Below are positions 6,924 to 14,983 of a DNA stretch of 54,147 bases, piece after piece. A model generated the notes under the pieces. It searched no databases. It was not told the DNA's origin and saw only the letters and a list, made by a program, of their open reading frames with translations. Source of the DNA: a virus; IMG/VR virus record IMGVR_UViG_3300043418_000125, positions 1 to 54,147 of that record. One strand, written 5' to 3'. Both the position numbers and the translations under genes were made by a program. Within the stretch, counting starts at the first letter, position 1, and each line of letters opens with the position of its first letter.

Positions 6924-8941
6924 TGGATAGCCTGTTGTGGTTGGACAAGATTGGTCTGCTCGGGTGGAGGGCCACCGTCGGGGCCGGTCGGAGCTGGCCC
7001 TGCAATCTGTTGCTGAGGCTGTTGAGCCTGTTGCAACTGATTCATGGCCTGCTGCACCTGCTGCTGCTTGAACTTCATGGCATCAACGGTTGGCACCAAC
7101 TTGTCGGTGTCCATGTTGAGACCCTTCGCCAGCTCGCGCAGCAAGTACGCACGACCCTCTGGGCCGATGATTTGCAGATCGACTGGGTTGTTCGTTGCAG
7201 CCAGAAACTCGTTTCGGCGAACCTGAATCTGTTCTTTGGCCAACAAGCCCATCGCACCCTTGGGCACAATCTTGAAGTCGCCTTTGATGTACGGGTCGGG
7301 GTTGTACATCATGTTGTGGATGTAGAACTTCGTCACCACCATCTCGACAACCTTGTCGATATTCATGATGGCCGACTTGATGCCCTTGGCGGCGTTGTCC
7401 ATCAGCATCGACAAACCCGAAGCAGTACGGCCAGCGCCAGAAGCACCAGAACCCGAGCCATAGATGTAGTTCGGAATGCCAGTGACTTCATCGGCTTGCT
7501 TGGCAAACTGGTTGTAGATGCCCATCAGCTCGGCGGCTTTCATCTCGGGAGAGTAGAAGCGCACGCCAGGCTGGCCACCACCGGTCTTGTCCGATGTGGT
7601 CTGCCAGATTTTCCAGGGGTACATCTGGGTGACGTCCTCGCCATCGGCAAGGCGGTCAACCGCGACTTCGACCTGTGGGCCAGACGCGATGCCCATGTTG
7701 TTTGCCAGGGAACGGGCCGAGGCGTTGCACATGATCTGCACGTCACGCATGACTTCCGGCAAGGCGGTACCCCAGAACGCGCCAGGAATGGAGCGCCACG
7801 AGGCAATCTCGTAGGGACGTTGGCCAAGCGGGTCAGGGTTCAGCACCACCTTGATGGTGAAGCCGCCAACCTGCCATGCGTTGACTTCGTACACCTTGCG
7901 CGGGTCAACGCCAGTCATGCCCCAGTCGATGAGCATTTCGCCCATGACCGGCCCCCAGAACTCCAGGGCTTCGATGATGTTGTCGTTGTAGAGGCGCGAG
8001 TGGTACTTGCCCTCGAGGTTGTCACGCTGTTGGTCGCCGTACTCGAAGTAGCGGAAACCTTTGCCAGCGTAGCGCTCAAGCACCTGGTCAATCTCGTAGT
8101 TCGAGTAGCCAGGGACGCCCTTCATGGACTCCAGCGTCTTCACCGTCAGCTTGTGGCGTTGGATGATGTAGCCGTCGTCAATGCCAGAGGCATTGGGGCT
8201 TGGGAACATGTCGTAGGGCGAAACGCGCTCAACCTCGCGGAAGAACTCGTTCGATACGATGGGGGTGAAATTTGGCCCCCAACGCAGTTTCTGTTTCTTG
8301 CGAACAGACGGCCCTTTAAAAATTGCTGTGGGGTACGTCACATAGTCGTCGATGAAGTCAATCATCGAGCGGTGGTACCCACCTTCGTCGAGCTGGTCAG
8401 CGATGACGCCAGCCATGCGCTCGGCAGTCAGCTTGGCCTCTTCGCGGAGCTGCAACAGAATCTGGTCATGCACCTCACCCATGCGCTCACGGAACGCTTC
8501 TGGGTGCAGTTGCTGGCCAGCCAAGACGTATTGCTCGGCCTCATGGCGCACGAAGTCGATGATGGACATCTTGACTTCGATGGGCAGGTCAGGCTCTTGC
8601 GATGGGGAGAGGTCGAACGGACGCTGGTTTTGCAGCATCACGTCCTGAATCCAGCTCTTCGCCGCATTGCATTTGACGTCGGTCAGCATCATGTAGATGT
8701 CTGAGCCGCCGGTCTGGCTGATTTCTGTTGCTTTGTCGGGGTCGTACTCACCACGTCGCTGGCGCTCACAGGCGAGCAGGCGCTCGGTGATGCGTTGCTT
8801 GGCGAATTTTGCTTTGCTCCAGCAGCTCGTGATGTGACCGGAGATTCCGGACGCAATCAGGTCGGAGTTATCCATGCCTTCGGCTTGAACGGCGCTCACG
8901 TCCGCTTGGACTGGCGCTTGTGCCTGGTACACGTCACTCAT
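6920..8941 (-). CDS. Portal protein
   Basis: A 673-aa protein placed directly after the large terminase and before scaffold and capsid, which is the portal position. It begins with a polar region and a helical domain, then contains PYDMFPSPNASGIDDG, an IASWRSIPGAFWGTALPEVM segment (~residue 380) and an ARSLANNMGIASGPQVEV helix. A Gln-rich C-terminal tail (QQQVQQAMNQLQQAQQPQQQ) resembles the barrel tail of podovirus portals. Twelve copies would form the DNA channel at one capsid vertex and dock the terminase. The length is in the usual range for P22- and Bcep22-type portals. Confidence 0.88.
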   Translation of the reverse strand: MSDVYQAQAPVQADVSAVQAEGMDNSDLIASGISGHITSCWSKAKFAKQRITERLLACERQRRGEYDPDKATEISQTGGSDIYMMLTDVKCNAAKSWIQDVMLQNQRPFDLSPSQEPDLPIEVKMSIIDFVRHEAEQYVLAGQQLHPEAFRERMGEVHDQILLQLREEAKLTAERMAGVIADQLDEGGYHRSMIDFIDDYVTYPTAIFKGPSVRKKQKLRWGPNFTPIVSNEFFREVERVSPYDMFPSPNASGIDDGYIIQRHKLTVKTLESMKGVPGYSNYEIDQVLERYAGKGFRYFEYGDQQRDNLEGKYHSRLYNDNIIEALEFWGPVMGEMLIDWGMTGVDPRKVYEVNAWQVGGFTIKVVLNPDPLGQRPYEIASWRSIPGAFWGTALPEVMRDVQIMCNASARSLANNMGIASGPQVEVAVDRLADGEDVTQMYPWKIWQTTSDKTGGGQPGVRFYSPEMKAAELMGIYNQFAKQADEVTGIPNYIYGSGSGASGAGRTASGLSMLMDNAAKGIKSAIMNIDKVVEMVVTKFYIHNMMYNPDPYIKGDFKIVPKGAMGLLAKEQIQVRRNEFLAATNNPVDLQIIGPEGRAYLLRELAKGLNMDTDKLVPTVDAMKFKQQQVQQAMNQLQQAQQPQQQIAGPAPTGPDGGPPPEQTNLVQPQQAIQ

Positions 8942-8954
8942 TGTTTAAACCTTT

Positions 8955-10406
8955 TTACGTCCACGCTTTTGCGGAGGCCCGTTTCACCGGACGCGCTCGC
9001 ACGTTTTTGCCGCTTCCCTCACGCACAGCCAGGCAGAGGTACTGCAAGGCGTCATGGGGATGGCTGAATCTGTCTTTTACTGGGCGGTCACGGTACCGTT
9101 CACCAGCAACCTTGAGGCGCTCGTAGCGGTACCCGCCGATAAACCCCTTGCGGAGCTGTCGGCAGTTCGGTGACAGCAGGAATCCAGGCTCACCACCCGC
9201 CATACGGTTCAGGAAGTAAGCCACTGACTCGCGTCGTGGGATGAAATCGTTGGTCTCGGCAGGCTCGGAGGCGATGCCGATTTCGAGCAGCTCCTGATAA
9301 CAGGTTCGCTCGTCTGTTGATGAACGAGAAACACCCGCAGGGTCGCCGCGCGAAATGAATTTTAAGCCAGCGTACTTGTTCATCAGCTCAGGCTTGACGA
9401 TTTCAGAAGCAAACTGACGAATGCCCATGTCCTCGGCGACAAACTCATCAAGGATGATGAGCTGACCCTTGGGAGAGAGCTGGCCAACGATGCAGGCAGG
9501 GGTCAAACCAAAGTCCCACCCCAGATAAATCGGGGCAAATCTGTTGATTTCGGGTTCTCTGTCGGCAACGTGAACCTTGTCGCTGTACTCGGGGTAGACC
9601 GGCTTACCGCTTGCGGTGGTGCCGTAGTCGCCAAGCACGAAAACCTTGATCCAGTCGTCGCCCTTGCCTGCGACCATGCGCAAGTAGTATTCGTACCCGC
9701 TTGGCAGGTTGAAGATGTTCTCGGCGTCTGGGTTCGGGATGTAGTGAACGTCGTCACCGTCCTGAACGCGCAGCAAACCGCCTGGCTGATCGAAGAACTC
9801 CCAGTTGTCAGGAGTGTCTTCCTCGGCCAGCTTGTAGTACCAGTGGTCGTCGTCTGGCGGGTTGGTATCCAAGATGATGCAGGGGTGCGTCGGGCCACCC
9901 TGCTTCAAGCTCGGGAAGCGGCCAACACGCTGCGTCACCATGTCGAAGACTTCCTTCGGCAGCTCAGACGCTTCGTTGATCCACGCGCCGGTCAATTCCA
10001 GCGAGCGCAGCTTGCCGGTGTCGTTGGCAGTCTCCATCGCAATGAAGACGACCTCCAAGTCCAGACCGATGCCGTCGCCAGTGTCCTTGATGCGGATGCG
10101 GCTCGTAATCGGCGCATCCCACTTCATCGGGGCCAGGTCATCAGGGAACCAATCGCTCCACGTTTTAATCGTGGTGGACTTGAGTTCGGGGTAGGTACCG
10201 CGAATCACAGCCCAACGCGCACGACGAACACCTTGGTACGGAACCTGTTTCAACGTATGCGCCATGATTTCCATGCAGCATGTTGAAGACTTGCCCGAGC
10301 CAACCGGCCCCTTGAGGCCGCGCACAAAGGCAGTGGATTGGTGGAAAGCTGCGGCCACAGCACCAGGTGGCGTGTAGCGGACAGCCTTGATCTGTTCGTT
10401 AGACAT
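8955..10406 (-). CDS. terL: Terminase large subunit
   Basis: A 483-aa packaging motor. Walker A is GPVGSGKS (residues 33-40), a Walker B/acidic pair lies in LTGAWINEASEL (~138-149) and a coupling segment LDTNPPDDDHW at ~179-189. The nuclease domain begins at YLGWDFGLTP with Asp298 as a likely metal ligand. The protein uses ATP to pump DNA through the portal and cuts the concatemer. It follows a small-subunit gene by 6 bases and precedes the portal. The packaging mode (cos or headful) cannot be decided from the sequence. Confidence 0.93.
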   Translation of the reverse strand: MSNEQIKAVRYTPPGAVAAAFHQSTAFVRGLKGPVGSGKSSTCCMEIMAHTLKQVPYQGVRRARWAVIRGTYPELKSTTIKTWSDWFPDDLAPMKWDAPITSRIRIKDTGDGIGLDLEVVFIAMETANDTGKLRSLELTGAWINEASELPKEVFDMVTQRVGRFPSLKQGGPTHPCIILDTNPPDDDHWYYKLAEEDTPDNWEFFDQPGGLLRVQDGDDVHYIPNPDAENIFNLPSGYEYYLRMVAGKGDDWIKVFVLGDYGTTASGKPVYPEYSDKVHVADREPEINRFAPIYLGWDFGLTPACIVGQLSPKGQLIILDEFVAEDMGIRQFASEIVKPELMNKYAGLKFISRGDPAGVSRSSTDERTCYQELLEIGIASEPAETNDFIPRRESVAYFLNRMAGGEPGFLLSPNCRQLRKGFIGGYRYERLKVAGERYRDRPVKDRFSHPHDALQYLCLAVREGSGKNVRARPVKRASAKAWT

Positions 10407-10412
10407 AGGCGG

Positions 10413-10709
10413 TTAATCCGCCGGTGTCTTGGGCGGAGCGGTGAAGTTGGTGTTTACGAAGAAGGCGACCTTGTTGGTCTCAATCTCGTGCTTGACGTTG
10501 GCCAAGTTGGGCAGCGTCTTGTCGAGCAGCATCTCAATGGCCTTGAGTCGAGGGCCAGTCATCTTGACCTTCGACTTGCCAAGGGCAAAGCCCTCGAGCG
10601 TGTTGACCAGTTGGGACACTTGGATCTTCTCGCGCACGGCATCGGCATGTTCTGCACGAAGCTGTTCGCGGCGGGCGCTGATCGCTTCTTTGTTTTTTGC
10701 AGTTGCCAT
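10413..10709 (-). CDS. terS: Terminase small subunit-like protein
   Basis: A 98-aa protein directly upstream of terL. The N-terminal half is basic and helical, and the C-terminal half has the PRLKAIEMLLDKTLPNLANVKHEIE stretch typical of small DNA-recognition terminase proteins. It would bind the packaging site and present DNA to TerL. It is the first gene of the late block; the inverted repeat at 10752-10811 lies 43 bases upstream and is a possible recognition site. No clear Shine-Dalgarno sequence is visible before the ATG. Confidence 0.75.
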   Translation of the reverse strand: MATAKNKEAISARREQLRAEHADAVREKIQVSQLVNTLEGFALGKSKVKMTGPRLKAIEMLLDKTLPNLANVKHEIETNKVAFFVNTNFTAPPKTPAD

Positions 10710-10751
10710 GTTCGTAATGCGGCGGAGCCGAAATTAGTTTTTCAGGAATCC

Positions 10752-10811
10752 AAAGGCTATGCAGACTGTCCGGCCCACCAGGTACCCCCAGTGGCAGTCC
10801 GCATAGCTTTT
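10752..10811. repeat. 17-bp imperfect inverted repeat upstream of terS
   Basis: Bases 10752-10768 and 10795-10811 form an inverted repeat with 15 of 17 matches and a 26-base loop. It lies just before the first packaging gene. It could be a terminase recognition (pac or cos) element, or an mRNA leader hairpin of the late transcript. There is no T-run, so a terminator is unlikely. Confidence 0.6.
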
Positions 10812-11056
10812 GGTGTGGCCCGTGTCGTGGGCCAGTCGGCGGGGTCAACGCGAGGAGACACCTATTACGTCCCCCGCTGCGGTAGTTAAACCTCACCCAC
10901 CGCTTGAGGAAACACAGACACTTGTTCCATGTTGGGCACGAATGTAGTCGATTGATCCGGCATTCCACAAGACACCTTGAGGGGGTTTTTCGGTTTTTGT
11001 AGAAATCGGCAGGAGTCCCTGAATACACCCCCCTTGTTTTTCAGAATGTCCAGCAG

Positions 11057-11076
11057 CCCTCCCCCACCCCCTCCCC
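11057..11076 (-). other. G-quadruplex motif beside the non-coding iterons
   Basis: The minus strand reads GGGGAGGGGGTGGGGGAGGG: four G-runs of 3-5 with one-base loops, an ideal parallel quadruplex. It ends 15 bases before the heptamer repeats of the origin-like cluster. It may stall polymerases or regulate opening at that site. Confidence 0.7.
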
Positions 11077-11091
11077 TTGGCGACAAGGGTA

Positions 11092-11250
11092 TTGGTTTAT
11101 GGTTATTGGTTCTTGGTTAATGGTTGGGATTGCGTCCGGATACCGAATCAGACCTGATCCGTATCTGATTTCAGATGCGTTTCATATCTGATTTCATATC
11201 TGATTTCATATGCGTTTCAGATGTGATTTCAGATACGAATCAGATATTCG
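11092..11250. repeat. Origin-like cluster: five 7-bp repeats plus seven 11-12-bp iterons (non-coding)
   Basis: Bases 11092-11126 are five tandem heptamers of consensus TTGGTT(C/A). After a spacer, 11163-11243 holds seven tandem iterons of 11 or 12 bp (ATCTGATTTCAT type: 11163, 11175, 11186, 11198, 11210, 11221, 11233) and a partial eighth. The same two-part arrangement occurs inside the initiator gene at 26648-26743. Iterons are typical binding sites for phage replication initiators and AT/GT-rich repeats are typical unwinding elements. A replication origin or an initiator-binding control site is inferred. Confidence 0.75.
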
Positions 11251-11926
11251 AGGGGGAAATGAGAACTTATGTGGGTGGTACCTGAACCGAAGTAGTACAT
11301 GGCCAGAGGCGGACACGTGCGTGTGTGATACCCATAGGTAGAGGCTCAGGACGCCCGTACCTGCGCGCGCGGCCAGGCCACCCACCCGTACCCCCGCCTG
11401 CCATGCACGTGCGTATGCGGATGCACATGATGAGAAATCCGTTTCACTCCCGCATGAATACAGGGGTTTCAGGGGTGTGTGTGACGTGGATGTGACGTGA
11501 TCGGGCGCCTGCACTGCCCCTTTGGGGCTGGTCTGGTCTGGTCTGTTGGCTGTCTGTTGGTGGCTGACCGGTGCCGAAACGTGGTTTTTCGCGTGGTCGC
11601 GTGTGCAATGGCATGGCTTCTTACTTTTTCAGGGCTTTGATTCCCTTTTCAATCAACGCTTTATTGTTTTGCGCTGTGGTTCGTATTCCCTTCTAAACCT
11701 CCTTATGCGAGTGCAGAACCTGAGCGGGCTTGGGTACAGGGTTTTTCGGGCGAAGGCTTCACGCGAAAACGGCGCAGGCACTGGGCTGGTGGCTGGTTTC
11801 AGGGTTTACAAATCCCCTTGGGATTCACCACCTACGCATACACCACGCATTAACGAAGTGGAGCGCGTGCGGTCAGGGGCAAAAGGGTTTCCGGCGAACC
11901 CCCTACGGGGAACCGACAAACCCCAA
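11251..11926. other. Long non-coding stretch between origin-like repeats and early promoter
   Basis: No convincing gene is seen in these ~680 bp on either strand. Open frames exist but lack good ribosome-binding sites and have odd composition. The stretch holds a GT-rich run of CTGGT/CTGTTGG repeats at ~11527-11570. On the minus strand, an AAGGAGG at ~11698 precedes a 24-codon frame with no usable start (ending at 11621), which looks like a remnant. A CCCCCTACGGGG stem lies near 11899. Confidence 0.5.
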
Positions 11927-11994
11927 CAATACCCGACAAAACTTAACGGAATTGACAAGGGGGCTTGACACAGTGACAAGGCATCGGTTACAGT
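11927..11994 (+). promoter_or_regulatory. Promoter/operator of the rightward early operon
   Basis: The -35 is TTGACA (11965-11970) and the -10 is TACAGT (11989-11994) with an 18-base spacer. Upstream lies CAATACCCGACAA (11927-11939), and GTGACAAG (11973-11980) is inside the spacer. Both elements recur in the same order in the promoter of the leftward operon (27186-27232), which points to one shared regulator, probably CI. A near-palindrome ACAAG-N4-CTTGA overlaps the -35 (11955-11968). Confidence 0.7.
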
Positions 11995-12357
11995 TCAACC
12001 CGTCGATTCAAACCGACACCGCAAAAAGGCAAGCGGGATACCAAGACAGCCGGAAGCGTAGGACGCAGTAGCAAACCCCACACAGATGCAACAGGCTGTG
12101 GACACAAGAGGGATAGCGAACATAGGCCGAGCGCAGACCGCTTTGACCCATCCGTTCCAAGGGTGGCGAGTGCGATAACGGACACCGCGAGGTGGTGGGT
12201 AGGACAAACCCCACAACGCTACTCGGGGCAACTCGCCCCGTTCAACTTCACATCAAGTGCATCAAGTGCATGACATGCCTCACCGCAGCCGTGTCATGTG
12301 CTGGACGCATTACGTCTGTCCACACAAGCTCCCTTGTTACTCTCGAAAGGAACCCGT
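11995..12357 (+). other. Untranslated leader of the rightward early operon
   Basis: About 360 bases separate the promoter from the first start codon. The leader holds a CGGGGC-AACTC-GCCCCG hairpin (12224-12240) without a T-run and a direct repeat ATCAAGTGC (near 12253 and 12262). A long structured leader with a weak hairpin would suit antitermination or attenuation. No riboswitch family is recognised. Confidence 0.45.
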
Positions 12358-13530
12358 ATGTCAGATATGTTCGCCACCGCTGGCGCCTCAACCTTTTCCC
12401 TCGCCGATGACCTTAAGGGTTTATCGAAAGATAACGTCCTGAGTCTGTTCAAGTCCCTGCGCTCGGACGGAAAGATCGGCTTCGACCATGAGCGGATGAA
12501 AAAGCAAGAGTGCATCGACAAGCTCTTCGCCGACTTCCCGCACCACGCAATCGCCGACGCCATGAACCAGCACAACTTCATGCTGCCGAGTGACGTCACC
12601 GCCAAGGCGCCCAAGGCACCCACGACCTTCAAAAAACCAGCCGCCAACAAGGCCGAACTCGCCGAAAAGCTCGCCGATCTGTTCGCCAATACCGGCGAGT
12701 CGATTGACGAAGACAGAGTGCGTGCCATCGTGGATGACGCCATCGCCGATGCGGTCAAGCGTCTGGTCAATCGCATCGAGGTGAAACAGCCCGACCTTCC
12801 CGCCGTGGATGTGGGCATTCAGCACAAGCACTTCGAGACCTTGCTCAAGGCGTGCAATGCCCGTCAAGCGGATGGGCACCGCCTGAACGTCTGGCTCGTT
12901 GGCCCTGCTGGCTCAGGAAAAACGACCGCCGCCAAAATGGTAGCCAAGGCGCTCGGCATGACGTTCACGTTCAACGGCGCGATCAGCACCGAGTTTCAGC
13001 TCACCGGCTTCAAGTCTGCGTCCGGCGAGTACCAGCGCACCCCCTTCCGCGATGCTTGGGAACACGGTGGCATCTATCTGTTCGACGAGGTTGATTCATC
13101 GAACCCCGCCGCTGTCATGCCATTCAATGCGGCACTGGCAAACGGCTGTTATGCCTTCCCTGACCGCCTCGTTGAGCGCCACCCTGACTGCATCGTGATT
13201 GCCGGTGCCAACACCAGCGGCAACGGTGCCACTCACGAATATGTGGGGCGCATGAAGCAGGACAAGGCTTTTCTCGACCGCTTCGTTGAAATCGACTGGC
13301 CTGTTGACGAGAAGCTGGAGGCCGCTGTCGTGCCGAATGAGGCATGGGTGCTGCGAGTGCAAGGCGTCCGGAAACGTGCCGCCGCCCGAGGCATCAAGGG
13401 TCACATGATTACCCCTCGTGCTTCCACCTACGGTGCCGCCCTGCTGGCCGCTGGCCTGCCAATGGACATGGTTGAGCGCATGACCTTGAAAAAGGGTCTG
13501 GCTGACGACGCATGGAACGAAATCAAATAA
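12358..13530 (+). CDS. MoxR/CobS-type AAA+ ATPase
   Basis: A 390-aa protein. The first ~145 residues form a helical region; the AAA+ domain has Walker A GPAGSGKT (182-189), Walker B YLFDEVD (~240-246) and a downstream sensor region (VIAGANTSGNG). The AAA core resembles MoxR, CbbQ and CobS ATPases, which remodel target proteins with a VWA-domain partner. The start at 12358 is preceded by AAAGGAA. It is the first gene of the early operon and 12 bases upstream of a VWA-like partner gene, so the two probably act as a remodelling pair. The target is unknown; a host protein or the phage's own replication or virion complex are possible. Confidence 0.85.
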   Translation: MSDMFATAGASTFSLADDLKGLSKDNVLSLFKSLRSDGKIGFDHERMKKQECIDKLFADFPHHAIADAMNQHNFMLPSDVTAKAPKAPTTFKKPAANKAELAEKLADLFANTGESIDEDRVRAIVDDAIADAVKRLVNRIEVKQPDLPAVDVGIQHKHFETLLKACNARQADGHRLNVWLVGPAGSGKTTAAKMVAKALGMTFTFNGAISTEFQLTGFKSASGEYQRTPFRDAWEHGGIYLFDEVDSSNPAAVMPFNAALANGCYAFPDRLVERHPDCIVIAGANTSGNGATHEYVGRMKQDKAFLDRFVEIDWPVDEKLEAAVVPNEAWVLRVQGVRKRAAARGIKGHMITPRASTYGAALLAAGLPMDMVERMTLKKGLADDAWNEIK

Positions 13531-13542
13531 CGGAGGCTCACC

Positions 13543-14346
13543 ATGAGCAAAACAATCATCGAGCGCTTCGAATCAATCGGCGCGTTTTGTAAAACCCTCG
13601 ACGCCGTGGTCAGTGACAACGACAAGGCCAAGCGTGGCACCGACTGGAACGGGCAGGAGAGCTGGCAGGAGGCGCGTACCAACGTCCTCAAGGGCAAGCT
13701 CGACGTGGTACCCAAGGCGGACAAGCTGATCGACCAGCTCACCGGCGACTCAATCGAACTCGAACAGACACGGTGGGAATTGTCGATGGCTGGCGCATTC
13801 CCCTGCGTCCCTGCCTTCCTTGCCGACTCTCCCGAGTCCATGTTCAACCAAGTGCGCAGCCCAAGCGAGACCGCACCGGTGCGAGTCTTCGCCTCAGTCT
13901 GTTGCTCGGCTGGCGTCGATGTTGCCGACCTTGAGAAGCGCGGCACCACCATCCTCGCTCTGTGCATGAAGCTGTCCAACGTGCGACCCGTCGAGTTGTA
14001 CGTCTACGCTGACATGGGCGGCACCGGTTGGGCAGCGATCCCGATGGTCAAGGTTGAAACCTCGCCCCTCGATCTGTCCACCGCGACCTATGCACTGTCC
14101 ACCGCGGCCTTCCTGCGCCAGCTCTGCTTCTCATGGGCACATCCGAAGGGTTGGTCTGGTCAGTGGGCGTGGGACGAGTCACCGACCGCCGCCTCAAGCA
14201 TCCGCAAAACCAGCGAGGCGCTCGGCGTGGGTACAGATGACCTGCTCATACCTGGCGGGTACTCAGGCGACCCGCTCATCAACCGACCTGTTGAGTGGCT
14301 CAACGAACAGATCGCTCGATTCACCGCCACCCACGAGGAGGCGTGA
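13543..14346 (+). CDS. VWA-like partner of the AAA+ ATPase (DUF7192-like)
   Basis: A 267-aa protein. An N-terminal W-NG-ESWQEA segment precedes a Rossmann-like core: PVRVFASVCCSAGVDVADLEKRGTT, then ILALCMKLSNVRPVELYVYADMG. This resembles the proteins found next to MoxR ATPases in other phages. In a true VWA domain the metal site is DxSxS; here the equivalent is SVCCSAG, so metal binding is probably lost. It is separated from the ATPase gene by 12 bases with a GGAGG Shine-Dalgarno in the gap. I infer that it acts as substrate adaptor for the ATPase. Confidence 0.7.
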   Translation: MSKTIIERFESIGAFCKTLDAVVSDNDKAKRGTDWNGQESWQEARTNVLKGKLDVVPKADKLIDQLTGDSIELEQTRWELSMAGAFPCVPAFLADSPESMFNQVRSPSETAPVRVFASVCCSAGVDVADLEKRGTTILALCMKLSNVRPVELYVYADMGGTGWAAIPMVKVETSPLDLSTATYALSTAAFLRQLCFSWAHPKGWSGQWAWDESPTAASSIRKTSEALGVGTDDLLIPGGYSGDPLINRPVEWLNEQIARFTATHEEA

Positions 14347-14453
14347 CTGGGGAGGCAGGGACACCCCTGCCCCTCTGCCTGTGTATTCCAACGAGTGCAT
14401 AGACAGAGGTTCGCTACCTCACACAATCAAAAACCCTGAAAGGACACCAGACC

Positions 14454-14951
14454 ATGCGACTCACAAACTACATCCGCGATGCCTTCGTAACCGCCGCCAT
14501 GCAGGACGTGCCGAAGGTTGATTACGAATCACAGATTCGCCAAGCCTACGTCGATGCCTACGTTGCCGCGATGCCGCCTGATGTGGCGAAGACATACAAG
14601 AAAAACCCCGAGTGGTTCAACCACTCATACAAGCACGTTCAAGGGGTGAACACATCCTTCCGAGTGCCTTCACCCGAGAACGCACCTTACACAGCCCTCG
14701 ATTCTCAACGAGTTGCCGCGATCAATCTGTTGGCAGAGAAGGCCAAGACACAACGCACCACCCGCAACGAACTAGCCGAGCGACTCAAGGGCATTGCTTA
14801 CGGTGCGACTACCCGCAAAGCACTGCTCGATGCACTGCCTGAGTTCGAGAAGTACCTGCCCGAAGACACACCCAAGGGTAGCCGCTCGGTACCTGCGATT
14901 GCAAACCTAGTGTCCGACTTCACCAAGGCTGGCTGGCCTGCCAAGAAATAA
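14454..14951 (+). CDS. Putative nucleotide-modification protein (Nmad5-like)
   Basis: A 165-aa protein whose start MRLTNYIRDAFVTAAMQDVPKVDYE matches the family called nucleotide modification associated domain 5 (Nmad5). The middle has LAEKAKTQRTTRNELAERLKGIAYGATTRKALLDALPEFEKYLP, a helical region with a conserved tail. The family is linked by context to DNA base modification in phages, but no catalytic activity is established. No partner modification enzyme (methylase, thymidylate-synthase homologue or glycosyltransferase) is visible in this genome. A GAAAGGAC ribosome site precedes the start. Confidence 0.65.
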   Translation: MRLTNYIRDAFVTAAMQDVPKVDYESQIRQAYVDAYVAAMPPDVAKTYKKNPEWFNHSYKHVQGVNTSFRVPSPENAPYTALDSQRVAAINLLAEKAKTQRTTRNELAERLKGIAYGATTRKALLDALPEFEKYLPEDTPKGSRSVPAIANLVSDFTKAGWPAKK

Positions 14952-14983
14952 CAGACGAACAGATTCAACACGAAAGGAAAATC

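Noticed and set aside
6923-8704. 593-aa plus-strand open frame
   Set aside because: It is antisense to the portal gene and is a codon-bias shadow. It has no domain sense and no ribosome site.
10886-11086. 66-aa minus-strand protein starting in the G-quadruplex
   Set aside because: Poly-Gly start from the G-runs, no ribosome site, and no protein-like pattern.
11163-11250. CRISPR array
   Set aside because: The repeats are 11-12 bp in direct tandem with no spacers and no cas genes.
11522-11968. 148-aa plus-strand protein
   Set aside because: Ends over the promoter/operator, has no ribosome site and has irregular composition.
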